Below, one piece after another: positions 59,933-64,000 of a DNA stretch of 64,000 nt (position 1 is its first letter; each line of letters begins with the position of its first letter). This stretch comes from Thermoleophilaceae bacterium (lineage in GTDB: Bacteria > Actinomycetota > Thermoleophilia > Solirubrobacterales > Thermoleophilaceae), in the NCBI GenBank assembly GCA_036378175.1, contig DASUWY010000034.1, forward strand, positions 62,001-126,000, written 5' to 3'. Under the pieces are notes generated by a model. It was not told where the DNA came from. It made no database searches and saw only the letters and a program-made list of their open reading frames with translations. Made by a program: the position numbers and the translations under genes.

Positions 59933-60996
59933 GCGCGGTGAAAGCCCTCGCCGCGGCGGCCTGCGAGCCCGGCGGCGGGGATCTCCACGAGTCCCGGCCT
60001 GTCCGTCACCGAGCCGATCGTAGCCGCGCCGGGATGCCGCCGCGCGAGCAGCTCGATCGCCGCATCGGCGTGCTCCGCCGGCACGACGCAGCAGAAGCCG
60101 CAGCCCATGTTGAACGTCTCCCACATGTCCTCCGCCTGCACCGACGCGCGCTCCGCGATCAGCCCGCAAACGGCTGGAACCGGCAGCGGCGAGTCGATCG
60201 ACCAGCCCACGCCGTCGCTGAGCCGCGGCAGGTTGAGGAAGCCGTCGCCGGTGATGTGCGCGAGGCCATGAACGTCCACGCCGTCAGAGCGCAGCAGCTC
60301 AAGCGCGGCGCGCACGTAGATCGCGGTCGGGCGAAGGAGCTCGTCTCCAACGGTCGCGCCGCCGAGCTCGGACGGCGCTTCGAAGAGATCGGGAAGCGCT
60401 CGCCGGGCGAGTGTGTAGCCGTTCGAGTGAAGCCCGTTCGACGGCAGGCCGATCACGGCGTCGCCGGGAGCGATCGCCTCGCCGCTCACGATCCCGTCGA
60501 GCGGCACAACGCCGATCGACGCCGCGGCGAGATCGAACCCGCGGGGCGACGGATGCCCGCGGATCAGCTCGGGCAGCTGGGCGAGCTCTCCGCCGGGGAT
60601 CTCCACCCCCGCCTGCTCCGCGCCCTCCTTCAGCCCTACGCCGATCTGGCGCAGCACATCCGGGTCCGCGTCCTCCACCGCGATGTAGTCGAGCAGCGCG
60701 ATGGGCTCCGCTCCCACGCACACGAGGTCGTTCACGTTCATAGCCACGCAGTCGATGCCGACGGTGTCGTAACGGCTGAGCTGCTCGGCAACGATCACCT
60801 TGCTGCCAACGCCGTCGGTGGAGAGGGCGAGGCCCACGCCGTTGAGGTCGATCACCGTGGCGTAGTGCCCCGAGCCGAGCACGACGCGCGACGGCCGCCC
60901 GATGTCGATCGTGCGCAGCACCCCGACCAGCGCTGAGATTGCGCTGTCCGCGCGGCTCGTGTCCACGCCTGCTCGGGCGTACGCGCCATCGGCCAT
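59929..60996 (-). CDS. purM: Phosphoribosylformylglycinamidine cyclo-ligase (AIR synthetase)
   Basis: The 355-residue protein forms 5-aminoimidazole ribotide from FGAM and ATP in purine synthesis. Family blocks are YARAGVDTSRADSAIS, LALSTDGVGSKVIVA, DTVGIDCVAMNVNDLVCVGAEPIALLDYIAVE, GGELAQLPELI, IGLPSNGLHSNGYTLAR, LAHITGDGFLNLPR and MWETFNMGCGFCCVV. It is PurM rather than the related SelD, because the SelD catalytic N-terminal Cys/Sec loop is absent and the purine-type DxDGVGSK and GIDCVAMNVND are present. Other pur genes are not in the window. The gene overlaps the downstream MmcQ-like gene. Confidence 0.95.
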   Translation of the reverse strand: MADGAYARAGVDTSRADSAISALVGVLRTIDIGRPSRVVLGSGHYATVIDLNGVGLALSTDGVGSKVIVAEQLSRYDTVGIDCVAMNVNDLVCVGAEPIALLDYIAVEDADPDVLRQIGVGLKEGAEQAGVEIPGGELAQLPELIRGHPSPRGFDLAAASIGVVPLDGIVSGEAIAPGDAVIGLPSNGLHSNGYTLARRALPDLFEAPSELGGATVGDELLRPTAIYVRAALELLRSDGVDVHGLAHITGDGFLNLPRLSDGVGWSIDSPLPVPAVCGLIAERASVQAEDMWETFNMGCGFCCVVPAEHADAAIELLARRHPGAATIGSVTDRPGLVEIPAAGLAGRRGEGFHRA

Positions 60997-61009
60997 TGCG
61001 GCTATTCAA

Positions 61010-61798
61010 TCAGCGCGTCCGGAGGCGCCGGAGCGCGAGCGCGCCGATGGCCACGCGGTACGCCGCGAAGGGCAGGTACGAGCGCGCGCGGTCCATCACG
61101 CCGATCAGGCGGCGTGAGCCCAGGGTCGAGACGAACGCAGCCCCGGCGCCCACGGCGAAGGGCGCCCGGAGATCGCCCGGCAGCCCGCGTCGCGCCAACC
61201 GCAGGCCCTTCAGCCCGGTGGCTCCGGCGATCACGGGAAGCGCCGCGTGGCGGGAGAGCACGCTCGCGGCGCGGCGCTCGAAGCGCAGGAGCCGAGCCGC
61301 GGTGAGTGTGGCGCCGTTGCGTGACACGCCGGGCACCAGCGCTGCGGCCTGGCCGCAGCCGATCAGCAGGTGGTCGATCGCGCCGGCGGATGAGTACGGC
61401 CGCTCGGCCGGGCGGAGGTCCGCGAGGGCGAGCGCCGTGCCCGCCACGAGCTGCGCGACCGCCACGGAGCGGGCCGAGCCGAGGCGCCGCTCGATCGCCC
61501 GCTCGAACACGGCCGCCACGGCGGCGGCCGGCGCGAACGTGAGCGCCACCCCGGCCACCCGCCGCACGTCGAGCGCCACGAGAACCCCCAGCACCTCGTC
61601 GCGCAGCGCGATCGCGAGCGCCGCGGCGGTACCCGTGTGCAGAGCCACCTCGAAGGACTTGCGGAACTCCGGGTCGAGCGAACCGGAGTCCCAGCCCAGC
61701 AGCTCGGGCACGAGCGCGAGATGACCGGAGCTCGATACCGGCAGAAGCTCCGTGGGTCCCTGAAGCGCGCCGAGCGCAGCGGCGCGCCCGATGCCCAG
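61010..61798 (-). CDS. uppP: Undecaprenyl-diphosphatase UppP/BacA, atypical start
   Basis: The membrane enzyme recycles undecaprenyl diphosphate to the monophosphate carrier. The diagnostic N-terminal motif QGPTELLPVSSSGHLALV (catalytic Glu and Ser/His) lies about 15-30 codons upstream of the first ordinary start (GTG 61711). Further blocks are KSFEVALHTGTAAALAIAL and GQAAALVPGVSRNGATLTAARLL (second catalytic loop with Arg). No ATG, GTG or TTG precedes the motif in frame; CTG at 61798, 4 bp after the dedA stop, is the best candidate and gives 262 residues, the normal length. Translational coupling to dedA may allow the weak start. Rare-codon initiation or a sequence error are the alternatives. 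Confidence 0.82.
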   Translation of the reverse strand: MGIGRAAALGALQGPTELLPVSSSGHLALVPELLGWDSGSLDPEFRKSFEVALHTGTAAALAIALRDEVLGVLVALDVRRVAGVALTFAPAAAVAAVFERAIERRLGSARSVAVAQLVAGTALALADLRPAERPYSSAGAIDHLLIGCGQAAALVPGVSRNGATLTAARLLRFERRAASVLSRHAALPVIAGATGLKGLRLARRGLPGDLRAPFAVGAGAAFVSTLGSRRLIGVMDRARSYLPFAAYRVAIGALALRRLRTR

Positions 61799-61802
61799 CG
61801 TC

Positions 61803-62438
61803 TCAGACAGCCTCGGTCTCGGCGGGGCGGGAGCGCCGCCGCACCACGAGGTAGACGATGCCGATGACGATCGCCGCGAGCGCGACGTAGTCGAGGTAGC
61901 TGAAGTAGTGCTTCCAGTGGCGCCAGTTGTCGCCCGCCGCGTTGCCGATCGCGGTGAGCATCAGTACCCACGGAATGCAGCCGAGCACCGTGAAGAGGGT
62001 GAAGCGCCAGAAGGGCATCTTCGCCACGCCGGCCGGCAGCGAGATGAACGTGCGGATGATCGGCAGCATGCGCGAGAAGAACACCGTGGCCTCGCCGTGG
62101 CGCTCGAACCAGCGGTCCGCCCAGTCGAGGTGGCTGCGCTTGATGTGCAGCACGCCCATGTGCTTCTCGAGCAGGTCGATGCGGCCGAAGTAGCCGATCG
62201 CGTACGCGATCCAGGAGCCCACGACGTTCGCGGCCACGCCAACCACCACGGGCTCCCAGAGCGGGTAGTGCCCGTTCGACACGTTGAAGCCGGCGAACAG
62301 CATCGTCGCCTCGCTCGGAATCGGGATCAGGGCGCTCTCGGCGAGCATCAGGACGAATACGCCGCCGAGGCCGAGATCGCCGATCACGTTGACGGCGAAG
62401 GTGACGAGCCGCTCGCTGATCGAGGCGAGAAGGAGCAT
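61803..62438 (-). CDS. DedA-family membrane protein
   Basis: The 211-residue protein has the DedA/VTT pattern: LAESALIPIPSEATMLFAGF (conserved acidic and Pro residues), VVGVAANVVGSWIAYAIGYFGRIDLLEK, WFERHGEATVFFSRMLPIIRTFISLPAGVAKMPFWRFTLFTVLGCIPW (F.SR..P.(I/V)R), and a final TM. Some DedA-family proteins translocate undecaprenyl phosphate, which would fit functionally with the uppP gene directly downstream. The C-terminal tail is cytosolic and Arg-rich (RRRSRPAE). Confidence 0.92.
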   Translation of the reverse strand: MLLLASISERLVTFAVNVIGDLGLGGVFVLMLAESALIPIPSEATMLFAGFNVSNGHYPLWEPVVVGVAANVVGSWIAYAIGYFGRIDLLEKHMGVLHIKRSHLDWADRWFERHGEATVFFSRMLPIIRTFISLPAGVAKMPFWRFTLFTVLGCIPWVLMLTAIGNAAGDNWRHWKHYFSYLDYVALAAIVIGIVYLVVRRRSRPAETEAV

Positions 62439-62514
62439 CGCGGGCGCAGAAGCCTAGCGGCGGCGGGTGAGAAGACCCTTAGAGCGGCCACGGGACGCCC
62501 GCATCGTCGCTAGC

Positions 62515-64000
62515 ATGAAGCCCGTCCGGCTGCTGGTTTCGCATGCCGTTTTTCCTGTAGTAGGAAGAAGGCAACCCCTGACTGCCCTGAAGTCCCGCTT
62601 CTTCTCATCAATCGGTGCCCGCCGCGCGGGCCAGGTATTGATCGACGGCTGCGTGGTGGCGGCTGCGTGGTGGCTCGCGTTCGCCCTGCGCTTCGACAAC
62701 GGGGTGCCGGAGCGCTACAAGACGCTTCTCTGGGGCACGATCCTGTTCGTAGTCCCCGCGAAGCTGATCGTCTTCGCGCTCTTCCGCATGTACCACAAGC
62801 TCTGGCGCTTCGTTGACCAGAAGGACTTCGAGGCGATCTTCCAGGCGGTCGCGATCTGCACGGCGGGGCTCGTGGTCGCGCTCTTCCTCTTCACGCCCGG
62901 CGGCACCGACCCGCCGCGCGGCGTGATCGCACTCGACTTCCTGCTCACCCTCGCCGGCGTGGGCGGCACGCGCTTCCTCGTGCGCACGATGCTCGTGGAA
63001 CGCTCGTTCCGGGCGGCGCTCGGGCCGAAGGACGCGCGCGAGGTTCTGGTGGTCGGCGCCGGCAACGGCGGCCAGCTCGTGGCCTCCGAGCTTCGCCGCA
63101 ACCCGGAGCTCCACCAGGTGGTGATCGGCTTCGTGGACGACGACCCGCGCAAGCAGGGCATGCGCGTGGCCGGCCTGAAGGTGCTCGGCCGCACCGACGA
63201 GCTCCCCGAGGTGCTCGACGTGTCCGACCCGGACGAGGTGATCATCGCGATCCCGTCGGCCCCCGGCGAGCTGCGCCAGCGCGTGGTGTCCGCGTGCCGC
63301 GAGCGCGGCATCCCGGTGCGCACGCTGCCCACGGTGTTCGAGATCCTGCGCGGCGGCGTGAACCTCATGCGCCAGGTGCGCGAGGTGCGCGTGGAGGACG
63401 TGCTGGGCCGCGAGCCGGTGCGCATGGAGATCGACCGCCTGGGCCGCTACCTGGCGGACGAGACCGTGCTCGTCACCGGCGCCGGCGGGTCGATCGGCGC
63501 GGAGCTGTGCCGCCAGATCGCACGCGTGGGGCCCCGGGAGCTGATCCTCGTGGACAACAGCGAGAACAGCCTCTTCGAGATCCGTCGCGAGCTCGCCGAC
63601 GGGCGCCACTTCAACCGCGCGCGTGCCGTCCTCGGCGACTGCAAGGACGCCACCCGCATGCGCGAGCTGTTCATCGAGTTGCGCCCTAACGTGGTGTTCC
63701 ACGCGGCGGCGTACAAGCACGTGCCGCTGATGGAGGAGAACCCGATCGAGGCGGTGCGCAACAACGCCGTGGCCACGCGCCTCGTGGCAGCCGCCGCCGG
63801 TGAGTCCGGTGTGCAGCGTTTCGTTCTCGTGTCCACCGACAAGGCGGTGTCGCCCGCCACGGTGATGGGCGCGTCGAAGACGCTGGCGGAGTGGGCTGTG
63901 GAGGCCGCGCAGCATCGCTTCCCGCACACGCGCTACACCACCGTGCGCTTCGGCAACGTGCTTGGCTCGTCGGGGTCCGTGGTGCCGATCTTCCGCCGCC
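62515..64000 (+). CDS. CapD/WbpM/PglF-type membrane UDP-sugar 4,6-dehydratase (partial, right edge)
   Basis: The reading runs off the window after 495 codons. It has an N-terminal membrane region of about four hydrophobic segments (roughly 45-155; GCVVAAAWWLAFALRFDN, GTILFVVPAKLIVFALF, AVAICTAGLVVALFLF), a first nucleotide-binding domain (EVLVVGAGNGGQLVASELRRN) and a second SDR domain (TVLVTGAGGSIGAELCRQI, VFHAAAYKHVPLMEENPIEAV). The catalytic block STDKAVSPATVMGASKTLAE has Met in place of the SDR Tyr, as in WbpM/PglF. These enzymes make UDP-4-keto-6-deoxy sugars for glycans. The ATG at 62515 was chosen as the first start in the open frame; a later start near the first TM is possible. Confidence 0.9.
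   Translation, partial: MKPVRLLVSHAVFPVVGRRQPLTALKSRFFSSIGARRAGQVLIDGCVVAAAWWLAFALRFDNGVPERYKTLLWGTILFVVPAKLIVFALFRMYHKLWRFVDQKDFEAIFQAVAICTAGLVVALFLFTPGGTDPPRGVIALDFLLTLAGVGGTRFLVRTMLVERSFRAALGPKDAREVLVVGAGNGGQLVASELRRNPELHQVVIGFVDDDPRKQGMRVAGLKVLGRTDELPEVLDVSDPDEVIIAIPSAPGELRQRVVSACRERGIPVRTLPTVFEILRGGVNLMRQVREVRVEDVLGREPVRMEIDRLGRYLADETVLVTGAGGSIGAELCRQIARVGPRELILVDNSENSLFEIRRELADGRHFNRARAVLGDCKDATRMRELFIELRPNVVFHAAAYKHVPLMEENPIEAVRNNAVATRLVAAAAGESGVQRFVLVSTDKAVSPATVMGASKTLAEWAVEAAQHRFPHTRYTTVRFGNVLGSSGSVVPIFRR

Noticed and set aside
59929-60996. SelD (selenophosphate synthetase), tempting because selC is present
   Set aside because: The sequence has PurM blocks (STDGVGSK, DCVAMNVNDLVCVGAEP) and lacks the SelD N-terminal Cys/Sec loop.

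Overview
The window is a high-GC, densely packed bacterial chromosome segment from an actinobacterium. The PknB/PASTA kinase, FHA, PP2C, RodA and PbpA cluster beside gyrBA, an ECF sigma/ZAS pair, a SigB/F-type sigma factor, an ANTAR regulator and glucosyl-3-phosphoglycerate synthase all point that way. A deep lineage such as Thermoleophilia/Solirubrobacterales is my inference from the gene mix and style; I cannot place it by alignment. Several genes start with GTG or TTG, and many neighbours overlap by 1-8 nt, so translational coupling is widespread.

The centre (about 25.8-40.5 kb) is the chromosome-origin neighbourhood. Leftward: rpmH-rnpA-yidD-yidC-jag-rsmG-parA-parB, with two parS-like sites between jag and rsmG, then tRNA-Ile. 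Rightward: dnaA-dnaN-recF-dciA(DUF721)-gyrB-gyrA. DnaA-box-like sequences lie at the dnaA 3' end and in the dnaA-dnaN gap. After gyrA there is a 366-bp protein-poor stretch holding what looks like a multi-helix structured RNA. It has an extended Shine-Dalgarno in a hairpin loop, a 14-codon ORF, two hairpins with mutually complementary loops and a terminator.

Left arm (0-25.6 kb): the N-terminus of a trehalose-phosphatase-like HAD enzyme, a TauE/SafE permease split into two half-genes, gpgS, a CaCA antiporter, isocitrate lyase, an ApbE/ferric-reductase-like operon preceded by a tandem 21-bp-phased repeat, a P450, a frameshifted RTX-like secreted protein, tRNA-Sec (selC), a degenerate GGDEF protein translationally coupled to a MshEN-coiled-coil protein, a UvrD helicase fused to a RecB-type nuclease, topoisomerase IB, an ANTAR regulator with an atypical receiver, a SigB/F-like sigma factor and a CPA1 antiporter.

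Right arm (40.5-64 kb): a saccharopine-dehydrogenase-like oxidoreductase, an Lrp regulator divergent from a DMT exporter, an HNH protein, then the cell-wall signalling operon (multi-TM kinase, FhaA, FhaB, PP2C, RodA/FtsW, PbpA, PknB with four PASTA domains, Ddl). It continues with a second membrane kinase, a DsbA-fold protein without the CxxC, an ECF sigma/anti-sigma pair facing a DoxX-like protein over an inverted repeat, and purM. Last come UppP (no ordinary start codon), DedA and the start of a WbpM/PglF-type sugar dehydratase. Together the right arm couples peptidoglycan precursor supply, lipid-carrier recycling and septal/elongation synthesis to Ser/Thr phosphorylation.
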